DNA of 64,000 nucleotides. It comes from Streptomyces spinosus (lineage in GTDB: Bacteria > Actinomycetota > Actinomycetes > Streptomycetales > Streptomycetaceae). Position 1 is the stretch's first letter, and every line of letters begins with the position of its first letter. Position numbers and translations under genes: made by a program. The stretch is from the NCBI RefSeq assembly GCF_020400655.1, contig NZ_JAINRC010000006.1:1-64000 (forward strand). Reading direction: 5' to 3'. Shown piece after piece: positions 26,903-35,845 of the stretch. The notes beneath the pieces are model-generated. The model was not told the origin of the DNA and ran no database searches. It worked only from the letters and a program-made list of their open reading frames with translations.

Positions 26903-27901
26903 TCAGCGGTGCTGGACGCCCGGCCGGGCACCGGGGGCGAGGGTCGGTTCGGTGACGGGGACGTCGCCGAGTGCCCGGCCGACGGCGGTCAGCAGGTCGT
27001 CGGACAGGTCCACGCCGGAGGCGCCGGCGTTGGCGTGGACCTGTTCGGGGCGGGAGGCGCCGGTGATGGCGGAGGCGACTTCGCCACGGCGCAGGACCCA
27101 GGCGAGCGCCAGCGTGGCCATGCTCATCCCGGCCTCCTCGGCGATCGGGACGAGCCGCTGGACCGCTTCCAGGGTGGCGTCGCTGTAGACGAGGTCCTGG
27201 GAGACGGCCATGTCGGCGGAGGCGAAGCGGCTGCCTTCCGGTACGGGCTGCCCGGGCTTGTACTTCCCGGTGAGGACGCCCTGGGCGAGCGGGGACCACA
27301 CGATCTGCGAGATGTCGTGGGCGGCGCAGAGTTCGAAGACCTCGGCCTCGGGGGCCTGCCAGAGCATGGAGTACTGCGGCTGTGAGGAGACGAACAGGCC
27401 GGGGCCGGCGACGTCGATCGCGGCCTCGATCTGCTCGGGGGTCCACTCGCTGAACCCGATGTAGCGGGCCTTGCCCTGCTCGACGACCTTCCGGAACGCC
27501 TCGACGGTGTCCTCGACCGGCACGGTGGGGTCGAAGCGGTGTGCCTGGTACAGGTCGACGTGGTCGGTCTTCAGGCGGGTGAGGGAGGCGTCGATCTGCT
27601 TGGCGATCTGCGCCGGGGACAGGCCCTGGTCGGCCGGGTCGTCCGACATCGGGAAGTAGACCTTGGTGGCCAGGACGTAGGAGTCGCGGGGGTGGGCGGA
27701 GAGGATCTCGCCCCACGCGGTCTCGGCGGCTCCCCGGCCGTAGACGTTGGCGGTGTCGAAGAAGTTGATGCCGGCGTCGAACGCCGCCTCGGTGCAGGCG
27801 CGGGCCGCGTCCGCCTCGATGCCGCCGGAGTAGGTGAGCCAGGACCCGAGGGAGATCTCCGAGACGTCCAGGTCCGAACTGCCGAGCTTGCGGTACCGCA
27901 T
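26903..27901 (-). CDS. aldo/keto reductase, potassium-channel beta-subunit type
   Basis: 332 residues. AKR barrel with the catalytic tetrad visible: Asp and Tyr in FFDTANVYG (about 50-58), Lys in LATKVYF (about 82), His in YQAHRFD (about 118). NADPH-site motifs SPLAQGVLTGKY and TGASRPEQVHANAG are near 225 and 285. The NVYGRG...AETAWGEIL pattern matches the AKR6/YghZ subgroup (reduction of small aldehydes such as methylglyoxal or glyceraldehyde). The ATG at 27901 follows AAGGAG with 5 nt spacing. It ends 27 bp past the convergent xdhC-type gene. Confidence 0.9.
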   Translation of the reverse strand: MRYRKLGSSDLDVSEISLGSWLTYSGGIEADAARACTEAAFDAGINFFDTANVYGRGAAETAWGEILSAHPRDSYVLATKVYFPMSDDPADQGLSPAQIAKQIDASLTRLKTDHVDLYQAHRFDPTVPVEDTVEAFRKVVEQGKARYIGFSEWTPEQIEAAIDVAGPGLFVSSQPQYSMLWQAPEAEVFELCAAHDISQIVWSPLAQGVLTGKYKPGQPVPEGSRFASADMAVSQDLVYSDATLEAVQRLVPIAEEAGMSMATLALAWVLRRGEVASAITGASRPEQVHANAGASGVDLSDDLLTAVGRALGDVPVTEPTLAPGARPGVQHR

Positions 27902-28004
27902 GGGTGCTCCTTGCTCTCGTTGTCTTCCGGTGGTTCTCGGTGGGCGGGGGCGGGGCGCCCGGTCCAGGATCACGCCGGGCCGGGGGCCGCCGCGACTTCG
28001 CCGG

Positions 28005-28613
28005 TCAGCCCCGCGCCGACGGCGGTGCCGCGAGTCCCTGGAGGAGCAGGGCGACCAGGCGGCGGGGGTCGTAGCGGGGGTCGTTGTCGGCGCCGACGCA
28101 GAGGTTGCCGATGCCGCGCATCAGTTCGTACGGCTGGATGCCGGGCCGGATCTCCCCCGCCTCGACCGCCGCGTCGAGCAGGTGCTCGGCGACGGGCAGC
28201 AGGCGGTCGAGGAAGTAGGTGTGGAGCGCGGCGAAGCCGCTGCTGTCCGGTTGCGGTGTGCCGGCGAGCCCGTGCTTGGTGACCAGGAAGTCGATGAAGA
28301 GGTCGATCCACTGCCGCAGCGCCGCGAGGGGCGAGTCGGCGTCGGCCAGCAGGCGGGGGCCCGCTTCGGCGCACTCCTCGACTTGGTGGCGGAAGACGGC
28401 GACGACGAGATCGGCCCGGGTCGGGAAGTGCCGGTAGATCGTCCCCATCCCGACGCCCGCCCTGGCCGCGATCTCGCGGATCGGCGCGTCGACGCCTGAG
28501 GTCACGAACACCTCGGCGGCGGCGGCCAGCAGCTTCTGCTGGTTGCGCACCGCGTCGGCCCGCTTGCCCGGGCCGGGGCCCGGCGTCGGCCGGGTCTGAC
28601 CTGAAGTGGACAC
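28005..28613 (-). CDS. TetR-family repressor
   Basis: 202 residues from the GTG at 28613, chosen because AGGAG lies 8 nt upstream and the preceding in-frame residues run through the operators. Helix-turn-helix at residues 25-70 (NQQKLLAAAAEVFV, IREIAARAGVGMGTIYRHFPTRADLVV). The C-terminal domain resembles the SbtR-like group (PYELMRGIGNLCVGAD). Divergent from an alpha/beta hydrolase across a region holding three near-identical palindromes, so autoregulation and control of the hydrolase are likely. The aldo/keto reductase downstream on the same strand starts 104 bp after the stop and may also be in the regulon. Confidence 0.9.
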   Translation of the reverse strand: MSTSGQTRPTPGPGPGKRADAVRNQQKLLAAAAEVFVTSGVDAPIREIAARAGVGMGTIYRHFPTRADLVVAVFRHQVEECAEAGPRLLADADSPLAALRQWIDLFIDFLVTKHGLAGTPQPDSSGFAALHTYFLDRLLPVAEHLLDAAVEAGEIRPGIQPYELMRGIGNLCVGADNDPRYDPRRLVALLLQGLAAPPSARG

Positions 28614-28646
28614 CGCTGCGTCTCCTCGCCTCTCGCCGCCCTCAAG

Positions 28647-28726
28647 CGGAGCAATGTTCCGCATGCACTTGTGAAGCGGAACGACGTTCCGTATCGTAGC
28701 CGCCATCCAAGCGGAGCAATGTTCCG
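28647..28726. promoter_or_regulatory. three 15-bp TetR operators
   Basis: CGGAGCAATGTTCCG at 28647-28661, CGGAACGACGTTCCG at 28677-28691 (perfect arms CGGAACG/CGTTCCG), and CGGAGCAATGTTCCG at 28712-28726, identical to the first. Each is flanked by AAG on the left. Spacings are 30 and 35 bp. They fill the space between the divergent tetR and hydrolase genes. Confidence 0.8.
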
Positions 28727-28770
28727 TTTCTCTCCGGCCGATGCCGGACCCGAGGAAGAAGGCCGCACCC

Positions 28771-29724
28771 ATGAGCACACCGACCTCCACCGTCACCCCG
28801 CCGGCCCCCGTGCTGTCCTACGGCCCGGTGGTGCTGACCGCGCCCGGACGCCCCGTCGACCTCCAGCTGCGCGTCACCGCACCGGCGACCGGGACCGGCC
28901 TGCCCGTCGTCCTGCTCTCCCACGGCCACGGCGGTTCGAACAACCTGTCCTCGCTCAACGGTTACGCGCCGCTCGCCCAAGCCTGGGCCGCCGCCGGCTT
29001 CGCCGTCGTCCAGCCCACCCACCTCAGCTCCAGGACGCTCGCCCCCCTGCTCGCGGACGCTCCCGGAGCGCCCTTCTTCCTGCGCTCCCGCGCCGAGGAC
29101 ATGACCCGTGTCCTCGACCGTCTCGACGTGATCGAGGACGCCGTACCGGGACTCGCCGGGCGCCTGGACCACGACAGCGTCGCCGTGGCCGGACACTCGC
29201 TCGGCGGCTTCACCGCGAGCCTCCTGCTGGGCGCCCGGCTCACCGACCCCGACGACGGCCGCGAGACGCGCCTCTTCGAGCCCCGGATCAAGCAGGGCGT
29301 ACTGCTGGCCGCACCCGGCCGGGGCGGTGACGTCCTGAACGGCCCCATGGCAGAGCGCCTGCCGGCCTTCCGGACCCTCGACTTCTCCACCATGACCACG
29401 CCCGCGCTGGTCGTCGCCGGGGACAAGGACGACTCGCGGCACTTCACGGACATGGGCCCGGCCTGGCACGCCGACCCGTTCCACCTGGCCCCGGCCCCCA
29501 AGACCCTGCTCACCCTGTTCGACGCGGAGCACGGGCTGGGCGGGATCGCCGGGTACGACGCCGCCGAGACGACGGACGAGCACCCCGGCCGGGTCGCCGC
29601 GCTCGCCCGGCTGACCTCCGCCTACCTGCGCAGCGCGTTCCGCCCGGGCGACAGTGCGTGGCAGGACGCGCAGGACGCGCTGACGAGCGGTCCGGACGCG
29701 TTCGGGCGGGTGGAGTCCAAGTAG
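28771..29724 (+). CDS. alpha/beta hydrolase (chlorophyllase/dienelactone-hydrolase-like)
   Basis: 317 residues. Alpha/beta-hydrolase fold: oxyanion-side LLSHGHGGSNNL near residue 58, nucleophile elbow VAGHSLGGFTAS near 142 (Ser), acid in VVAGDKDDSRH near 225, and histidine in FDAEHGLGG near 255. No signal peptide. The ATG at 28771 has GAAGG 8-9 nt upstream; an ATG at 28741 would add ten residues without a ribosome-binding site. Divergent from the TetR gene and its three operators, so probably induced by the ligand of that repressor. The ester substrate is unknown. Confidence 0.85.
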   Translation: MSTPTSTVTPPAPVLSYGPVVLTAPGRPVDLQLRVTAPATGTGLPVVLLSHGHGGSNNLSSLNGYAPLAQAWAAAGFAVVQPTHLSSRTLAPLLADAPGAPFFLRSRAEDMTRVLDRLDVIEDAVPGLAGRLDHDSVAVAGHSLGGFTASLLLGARLTDPDDGRETRLFEPRIKQGVLLAAPGRGGDVLNGPMAERLPAFRTLDFSTMTTPALVVAGDKDDSRHFTDMGPAWHADPFHLAPAPKTLLTLFDAEHGLGGIAGYDAAETTDEHPGRVAALARLTSAYLRSAFRPGDSAWQDAQDALTSGPDAFGRVESK

Positions 29725-29921
29725 GCGCACACCTTCCGAAGTGCTTGCGTTTGCGCGTATACCGCGCCTGCAACTATTGTCGACGACCGTAAGGCGTGCG
29801 CGCATAGATCGCCCACGCCCAGAAACGTACAACGGTCGCCTCGTACGGCGCGACGAGGGGTACCCAGACGGGACGCCCTCGCACCCGGCGAGCGGCGCAC
29901 TCCCGGAAGGACGGCACACCC

Positions 29922-30746
29922 ATGAACCCGACCCCGAACGTGACGCTGAACAACGGCATCGAGATGCCGCAGCTCGGCTTCGGTGTCTTCCAGGTCCCCG
30001 ACGACGAGACCACCGCGGCGGTCACCACCGCGCTCCAGGCCGGGTACCGCAGCATCGACACGGCCGCGATCTACGGCAACGAGCGCGGCGTCGGCCGGGC
30101 CATCGCGCAGTCCGGCATCGCGCGCGAGGAACTGTTCGTCACCACCAAGCTGTGGAACGAGGACCAGGGCTACGACGCGACCCTCGCGGCCTTCGACGCC
30201 TCCCTCGACAAGCTCGGCCTGGACTACGTCGACCTCTACCTCGTCCACTGGCCCGCCCCGGCCCGCGACCTCTACCTCGACACCTGGCGGGCCTTCGAGA
30301 AGATCCTCGGCGAGGGCCGCACCCGTGCCATCGGCGTCTCCAACTTCCAGGTGGCCCACCTGGAGCGGCTGATGGAGAACTCCGGCGTCACTCCCGCGGT
30401 CAACCAGGTCGAGCTGCACCCCGGTCTCCAGCAGGAGGAGCTGCGCGCCTTCCACGAGCGGCACGGCATCGCCACGGAGGCGTGGAGCCCGCTCGCGCAG
30501 GGTGCGGTCCTCGGCGACCAGGCGGTGACGGACCTCGCCGCGAGGTACGGCGTGAGCCCCGCGCAGATCGTGCTGCGCTGGCACCTCCAGATCGGCAACG
30601 TCGTGATCCCCAAGTCGGTGACGCCCGAGCGCATCCGGCAGAACCTGGACGTCTTCGGCTTCGAGCTGACCGACGACGACCTGCGGAGCCTGGCCGCGCT
30701 GGACCGGGGCCTGCGGACCGGTCCGGACCCCGACCAGTTCAACTGA
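29922..30746 (+). CDS. aldo/keto reductase, 2,5-diketo-gluconate reductase type (AKR5)
   Basis: 274 residues, standard AKR5 length. Asp/Tyr in SIDTAAIYGNERGVG (about 45-58), Lys in FVTTKLWNEDQG (about 75), His in LYLVHWP (about 105), the family block AIGVSNFQVAHLERL near 140, and QVELHPGLQQ near 165. It reduces small carbonyls with NADPH in the cytoplasm. The ATG at 29922 follows GGAAGGACGG. An unusually AT-rich 197-bp gap precedes it, containing direct and inverted words (TTTGCGCGTATACCGCGC near 29750) that may hold its promoter. Followed after 49 bp by an SDR gene on the same strand. Confidence 0.92.
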   Translation: MNPTPNVTLNNGIEMPQLGFGVFQVPDDETTAAVTTALQAGYRSIDTAAIYGNERGVGRAIAQSGIAREELFVTTKLWNEDQGYDATLAAFDASLDKLGLDYVDLYLVHWPAPARDLYLDTWRAFEKILGEGRTRAIGVSNFQVAHLERLMENSGVTPAVNQVELHPGLQQEELRAFHERHGIATEAWSPLAQGAVLGDQAVTDLAARYGVSPAQIVLRWHLQIGNVVIPKSVTPERIRQNLDVFGFELTDDDLRSLAALDRGLRTGPDPDQFN

Positions 30747-30795
30747 GCGCCGTACCACCCCGCCCCAACCCCCGTAATCGTCGAGGAGGTTCGCC

Positions 30796-31590
30796 ATGCA
30801 CATCGACCTGACCGGCCGGACCGCGTTGGTCACCGGCTCCACCCAGGGCATCGGACAGGCCATCGCCGTCGGCCTCGCCCGCGCCGGCGCGCGGGTGGTC
30901 GTCAACGGCCGTCGCGGTGAGACCGTCGAGAAGGCCGTGCAGGAGGTCCGTGCCGAGGCCGGCGCGGCCGACGTCGTGGGCGCGGCCGGCGATCTGGCGA
31001 CCGCCGACGGCGCCCGGGCCGTGCTCGACGCCGTGCCCCGGATCGACATCCTCGTCAACAACCTCGGGATCTTCGGCGCCACCCCGCCGCTGGAGATCGA
31101 GGACACCGAGTGGGTCCGCTACTTCGAGGTCAACGTGCTGTCCGCGGTCCGGCTGATCCGCGCCTGCCTGCCCGGCATGCGGGAACGCGGCTGGGGCCGC
31201 GTCGTGAACATCGCGAGCGACTCCGCCGTGGTGATCCCGGCGGAGATGATCCACTACGGCATGACGAAGACGTCCCTGCTGGCGGTCAGCCGCGGTTTCG
31301 CCAAGGAGGCCGCCGGCAGCGGTGTCACGGTCAACTCCGTGATCGCCGGGCCCACGCACACCGGCGGCGTCGAGGACTTCGTCCGGCAGCTCGTCGGGGA
31401 CGAGCTGGGCTGGGACGAGGCGCAGCGCGAGTTCATGGTCAAGTACCGGCCGCAGTCCCTGATCCAGCGGCTCATCGAGCCCGAGGAGATCGCCAACATG
31501 GTCGTCTACCTCAGCTCGCCGCTCGCCTCCGCCACCACGGGGGGCGCGCTGCGGGTCGACGGCGGCTACGTGGACTCCATCCTGCCCTGA
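30796..31590 (+). CDS. short-chain dehydrogenase/reductase
   Basis: 264 residues. Classical SDR: cofactor loop VTGSTQGIGQAIA near residue 12, NNLG near 88 (in place of NNAG), catalytic Ser in IASDSAVV near 140, and YxxxK in YGMTKTSLLA near 154. The C-terminal GGALRVDGGYVDS is typical. NADP(H) is favoured by the basic residues after the second strand (NGRRGE). Ribosome-binding site GAGGAGG precedes the ATG at 30796. It probably forms an operon with the upstream aldo/keto reductase, suggesting two carbonyl reductions on a shared substrate. Confidence 0.92.
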   Translation: MHIDLTGRTALVTGSTQGIGQAIAVGLARAGARVVVNGRRGETVEKAVQEVRAEAGAADVVGAAGDLATADGARAVLDAVPRIDILVNNLGIFGATPPLEIEDTEWVRYFEVNVLSAVRLIRACLPGMRERGWGRVVNIASDSAVVIPAEMIHYGMTKTSLLAVSRGFAKEAAGSGVTVNSVIAGPTHTGGVEDFVRQLVGDELGWDEAQREFMVKYRPQSLIQRLIEPEEIANMVVYLSSPLASATTGGALRVDGGYVDSILP

Positions 31591-31854
31591 CACCCGGCGA
31601 CGGCGACGACGCCGCCCCCGGCCGGTTCCGGCCCACCGGGCGGGGGTGGTCACGCCGCGAGGAGCTGGTCGGCGCCTCCCGCTCGCGCATCCGTCCCGTG
31701 CACCGGGCCGCGCGCGGTGGCCCCGTGCGCCGGACGCGGGCTCCGCGGGGCTGTGTCGCCCCCGTGGAGGAGCGGGGGGAGCATGGAAGGGACCGGGTCC
31801 GGCCGGAACCGGGGCCTGGGCCGGGCGCCGCCGGCCGGTACAGGAGGCTCAGGG

Positions 31855-33921
31855 ATGACAGCCGAATCCTTCCCGCCCGACGACGACGCCTACGACGCCG
31901 AGCGGCCCCGGCGGACCAGCCTGCTGGACGTGCTCAGCGTGGCCGCGCTGGTCCTCGACGCCGACGGGCGCATCGTGTTCTGGACCCCGCAGGCCGAGGA
32001 CCTGTTCGGCTACTCCGCGGAGGAGGCGCTCGGCAGACCGGCGGCCCGCCTGATCATCCACCCCGAGCACCTGCACGCGGTCGTCAAGCTGTTCGCGGAG
32101 GTCATGGAGACGGGCCGGAGCTGGGCCGGCGCGTTCCCCATCCGGCACAAGGACGGCGGCACGCGCCTGATGGAGTTCCGCAACATGCGGCTGCTCGACG
32201 ACCTCGGGGACGTCTACGCCCTCGGGCTCGCCGCCGACCACAGCCTGCTCCAGCGCGTCGAGACCGATCTCGCCCTGTGCGAGCGGCTGATCAACCAGTC
32301 CCCGATCGGTCTCGCCCTCATGGACCCCGATCTGCGGTACCTGCTGGTCAACCCGGCGCTGGAGCGGATCGACGGCATCCCCGCCGAGGACCACCTCGGC
32401 CGCCGGCTGCGGGAGACCCTGCCCTTCCCCGACGTCGACACCGTCGAGTCCGCGCTGCGCCAGGTGCTCACCACCGGCACCCCGCTGCTCGACCAGTACC
32501 ACGTGGGCCGGCCCCGCTCCGACCCCGAGCACGAGCACGCCTGGTCCCTGTCCTTCTACCGCCTGGAGGACCCGAGCGGGCGGGTGCTCGGCGCCGCCAC
32601 GTCGGTCGTCGACGTCACCGAACGGCACCGCGCCGCGGCCGAGGCGGACCGGGCCCGGCGCCGGCTGGCCCTGATCGCGCACGCCTCCACCCGCGTCGGC
32701 ACCAGCCTGGAGGTGGAGCAGACCGCCGCCGAGCTGGCCGAGATCGCCAGCCGGGAACTCGCCGACGTGGTCGCCGTGGACGTGCTCGACTCCGCCCTGG
32801 CCTGCCGCCGCGTGCGCGAGCCGGCGGGCGGCCCGGAGCTGTTCCGCGCCCTCGCCCTGAGCGCGGCCCACCCCACCGTGGCGCTGCGCGCGGCCGACGC
32901 CCCCGGTGACCTCGCCTCCTACGACGGGGACCGCCTGGTCACGCTGTGCGTGCACACCGGCCGGCCGGTCCTGGTACGGCACGTCGGCGAACACGATCTG
33001 CGGCGGATCGCCCGGGACGCCGAGGCCGCGGCGCTGCTCGCGCGCTCCGGTGTCCACTCGTACCTCGCCGTGCCGCTGATCGCCCACGGCGAGGTGCTGG
33101 GCGCCCTCGACCTCAAACGCACCCGCACCCCGGCGCCGTTCGACGAGGACGACGTCATCCTGGCCGGCGAGCTGGCGAGCCGTGCCGCCGTCGCCATCGA
33201 CAACGCACGCTGGTACCAGAGCGTGCGCAACACCGCGCTGACCCTCCAGCGCAGCCTGCTCCCCGACCACCCGCCGCACCACACCGGGCTGCTCCTGGCC
33301 TCCCGCTACCAGCCGGCGCAGGCCACCAGCGAGGTCGGCGGCGACTGGTACGACGTCATCCCCCTCACCGGTGACAAGACCGCCCTGGTCGTCGGGGACG
33401 TCATGGGCAACGGCATCGACGCCGCCGCCACGATGGGCCGGCTGCGCACCGCCACCTGCGCCTACGCGGACCTGGACCTGGACCCGGGCGAGGTGCTCCA
33501 GCACCTGGACAAGATCACCTGCGATCTGGAGCACTACATCGTGACGTGTCTCTACGCCGTGTTCGACCCGCACACACGACAGTGCCACATGGCCAACGCG
33601 GGCCACATGCCGCCCGCGCTGGCCCGCACCGGCGAGGAGCCGAGGCTGCTCGACCTGCCCTCCGGTGCCCCGCTCGGTGTCGGCGGCATCCGGTTCGAGA
33701 CCGCCACGGCCGAGCTGGCGCCCGGCGACCTGCTCGTGCTCTACACCGACGGCCTCGTCGAGACCCGGCAGCACCCGATCGACGACCGGCTGAACGCCCT
33801 GCTCGGGTTCCTCGACGCACCCGAGCGCCCCCTGGAGGAGACCTGCGACCTCCTGCTGTACGGCCTGCGACACCCCGACGACCACGACGACGTGGCCCTG
33901 CTGGTGGCCCGGGCCCTGTAG
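31855..33921 (+). CDS. PAS-PAS-GAF-SpoIIE protein serine phosphatase
   Basis: 688 residues. PAS domain 1 at about 25-135 (LVLDADGRIVFWTPQAEDLFGY), PAS domain 2 at about 145-255 (IGLALMDPDLRYLLVNPALERIDG), GAF domain at about 275-455, SpoIIE-type PP2C phosphatase at about 475-688. Metal-binding acids are visible in SEVGGDWYDVI, VVGDVMGNG, LYTDGLVE and HDDVALLV. These proteins dephosphorylate anti-sigma-factor antagonists in response to a sensed signal; Streptomyces encodes many. The ATG at 31855 follows AGGAGG with 7 nt spacing. No sigma-factor or antagonist gene is adjacent, so its partner is elsewhere. Confidence 0.93.
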   Translation: MTAESFPPDDDAYDAERPRRTSLLDVLSVAALVLDADGRIVFWTPQAEDLFGYSAEEALGRPAARLIIHPEHLHAVVKLFAEVMETGRSWAGAFPIRHKDGGTRLMEFRNMRLLDDLGDVYALGLAADHSLLQRVETDLALCERLINQSPIGLALMDPDLRYLLVNPALERIDGIPAEDHLGRRLRETLPFPDVDTVESALRQVLTTGTPLLDQYHVGRPRSDPEHEHAWSLSFYRLEDPSGRVLGAATSVVDVTERHRAAAEADRARRRLALIAHASTRVGTSLEVEQTAAELAEIASRELADVVAVDVLDSALACRRVREPAGGPELFRALALSAAHPTVALRAADAPGDLASYDGDRLVTLCVHTGRPVLVRHVGEHDLRRIARDAEAAALLARSGVHSYLAVPLIAHGEVLGALDLKRTRTPAPFDEDDVILAGELASRAAVAIDNARWYQSVRNTALTLQRSLLPDHPPHHTGLLLASRYQPAQATSEVGGDWYDVIPLTGDKTALVVGDVMGNGIDAAATMGRLRTATCAYADLDLDPGEVLQHLDKITCDLEHYIVTCLYAVFDPHTRQCHMANAGHMPPALARTGEEPRLLDLPSGAPLGVGGIRFETATAELAPGDLLVLYTDGLVETRQHPIDDRLNALLGFLDAPERPLEETCDLLLYGLRHPDDHDDVALLVARAL

Positions 33922-33997
33922 GCGCTGCACCCGGGAGCACACGGCACGGCGGCACCCTTCTGCGGCCCGCCCGGCCCGCCCGACCCGCCCGGGCCGT

Positions 33998-34762
33998 CTA
34001 GGCCCCGCCGGCTCGCGTGAACCCGTGGCTGCGCTCCACCTTCGCCACATGCAGTGTGTAGCTCTGGTACCACTCGGCTCGCCCGCGCCGTTGTGCCGCC
34101 CGGTGCTCGGCGTCGGTCCGCCACCGGGTGAGGGCGTCGGCGTCGCGGAAGTAGCCGACGGTGATGCCCAGCCCGCCGGGAGTCTGCGCGTGGTCCATCC
34201 CGAGGAACCCGGGGACGTCCTTCACCAGCTCCTCCATACGCGCGGCGGTCTCGCTGTAGCCGCTCTGGTCCGGGCTGCGCACCGTGGTGAAGACAGCCAC
34301 GTAGTAGGGGGGTTCATGGGCCCCGACGGGCGCGACCGGCGCCACCGCGTGATCGCTCGTGGCACCGGGGTGCGGCGGGACGCGGCGCCGCGCGTACACC
34401 TCGATCTCGATCTTCATCCGCGGGTCGGCGAGACCGCACACGAGCATCGTGGCGGCCGGCCGGACGTCGCCGAAGCAGCGGCGCAGCACCGGCCAGCAGG
34501 GCTCGAAGTCCTCGCGGTCGGGCAGCAGGTAGCGCACCCGCACCACGTCGGCGAAGGTGCACTCCGCCTCGGCCAGCGCGGCCTCGATGTTGCGCAGGCA
34601 CTGCTCGGCCTGCACCACCACGTCGTCGGAGATCGTCATCGTGGAGTAGTCGAAGCCGGTCGTCCCGGACACATGCACCCAGTCACCGTCGACCACGGCA
34701 CGGGCGTAGCCGATCTGCTCCTCGAAGGCCGAGCCGCCGAGGACCGCCTGTCGCTCTGTCAT
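33998..34762 (-). CDS. RidA-type domain fused to an antibiotic-biosynthesis-monooxygenase (ABM) domain
   Basis: 254 residues. Residues 1-130 are a RidA/YjgF trimeric enamine-deaminase fold (ARAVVDGDWVHVSGTTGFDY, QCLRNIEAALAEAECTFADVVRVRYLL, IEIEVYARR). Residues about 148-250 are an ABM ferredoxin-like domain (FTTVRSPDQSGYSETAARMEELVKDVPGFLGMD, then YFRDADALTRWRTDAEHRAAQRRG). Both domains occur singly in most proteins. Whether the RidA arginine needed for imine hydrolysis is present is not certain; the R in EIEVYARRR sits at the expected end. Divergent from a LysR gene (72-bp gap), which probably controls it. Confidence 0.82.
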   Translation of the reverse strand: MTERQAVLGGSAFEEQIGYARAVVDGDWVHVSGTTGFDYSTMTISDDVVVQAEQCLRNIEAALAEAECTFADVVRVRYLLPDREDFEPCWPVLRRCFGDVRPAATMLVCGLADPRMKIEIEVYARRRVPPHPGATSDHAVAPVAPVGAHEPPYYVAVFTTVRSPDQSGYSETAARMEELVKDVPGFLGMDHAQTPGGLGITVGYFRDADALTRWRTDAEHRAAQRRGRAEWYQSYTLHVAKVERSHGFTRAGGA

Positions 34763-34834
34763 GCGCCGAACGCTAGGTGACCAGCACGGACACGTCTAAT
34801 ACAGCCGAGGGCATGGCCTGATATCTCTGGGCGT

Positions 34835-35770
34835 ATGGAGCGCCCCGAACTCGCCCTGCCTCAGCTGCACGCCTTCGTCGTGCTCGCAGAGGAACTGCAC
34901 TTCGGCCACGCGGCCGCCCGCCTGGGCATCGCCCAGCCGCCGCTGAGCCAGCAGATCCGCCGCCTGGAGGACAAGGTCGGTCACGCGCTGTTCAGCCGCG
35001 AACCGGGACGTGTCACGCTCACCCCGGCCGGCCGTGCGCTGCTGCCCGCCGCCCGGCGCGCCCTCACCGACCTCGCGGACGGCCTGGCCACGGCCAGGGC
35101 CGTCGGCGACGGCCGGGCCGGCCGCCTGCGCATCGGCTTCGCCGCCTCCCTCGCCCTGACCGTCCTGCCCGGCCTGCTGCGCACGTTCCGGCAGCGGTTC
35201 CCCGGCGTGCACCTGGACATCCACGAGATGACCACCGCTCCGCAGATCGCCGCTCTGCACGACAAGACCATCGACATCGGTCTGCTGCGCGAACCCCCCA
35301 CCGACGAGAAGGAACTCGGCTTCCGTACCGTACTCAGCGAGCCCTTCGTGGCCGTGCTGCCGTCCGCCCATTCCCTGGCCGCGCAGCGGACCGTACGGCT
35401 CGCCCAGCTGGCGGACTCGCCGTTCGTGCTGCTGCCCCGCACGGCCGGCCCGACGCTGCACGACCAGATCGTCGGCCTGTGCGCCACGGCCGGCTTCACA
35501 CCGCGGATCGCCCAGCACGCGGTGGAGTGGCACACCGTGTGCGCCCTGGTGGGAACCGGCCTGGGCGTCTCCCTGGCCCCGGCGAGCATCCGGCGCATCC
35601 GCCTCAAAGGCGTCGCCTTCCGCAGGATAGAACCCGGCAGCGCCCGTACACGCGTGGCCGTCGCCTGGCGTGCGGGCGACCACAACCCCCTGGTCGCACA
35701 CCTGCTGTCGACCGTCAGCCAAGGACCGCCGGACGGGCGTGCACCCGATCAGGGACGCCCGCCGTCCTGA
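34835..35770 (+). CDS. LysR-family transcriptional regulator
   Basis: 311 residues. N-terminal winged helix at residues 6-65 (LPQLHAFVVLAEELHFGHAAARLGIAQPPLSQQIRRLEDKVG as LysR signature), then a two-lobed periplasmic-binding-like effector domain from about 90 to 295. The ATG at 34835 has no Shine-Dalgarno sequence; the short gap suggests a very short or absent leader. Divergent from the RidA-ABM gene, the standard arrangement for a LysR activator and its target. A long Pro/Arg-rich C-terminal tail (residues 295-311) is not conserved in the family. The effector is unknown. Confidence 0.92.
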   Translation: MERPELALPQLHAFVVLAEELHFGHAAARLGIAQPPLSQQIRRLEDKVGHALFSREPGRVTLTPAGRALLPAARRALTDLADGLATARAVGDGRAGRLRIGFAASLALTVLPGLLRTFRQRFPGVHLDIHEMTTAPQIAALHDKTIDIGLLREPPTDEKELGFRTVLSEPFVAVLPSAHSLAAQRTVRLAQLADSPFVLLPRTAGPTLHDQIVGLCATAGFTPRIAQHAVEWHTVCALVGTGLGVSLAPASIRRIRLKGVAFRRIEPGSARTRVAVAWRAGDHNPLVAHLLSTVSQGPPDGRAPDQGRPPS

Positions 35771-35845
35771 ACCCGCCGGGGACGCCCGCCGTCGGGTACG
35801 GGGCCGGGGCGCCCGCGGTCCCGGACGGGGCCGGCACGCGTGCCG

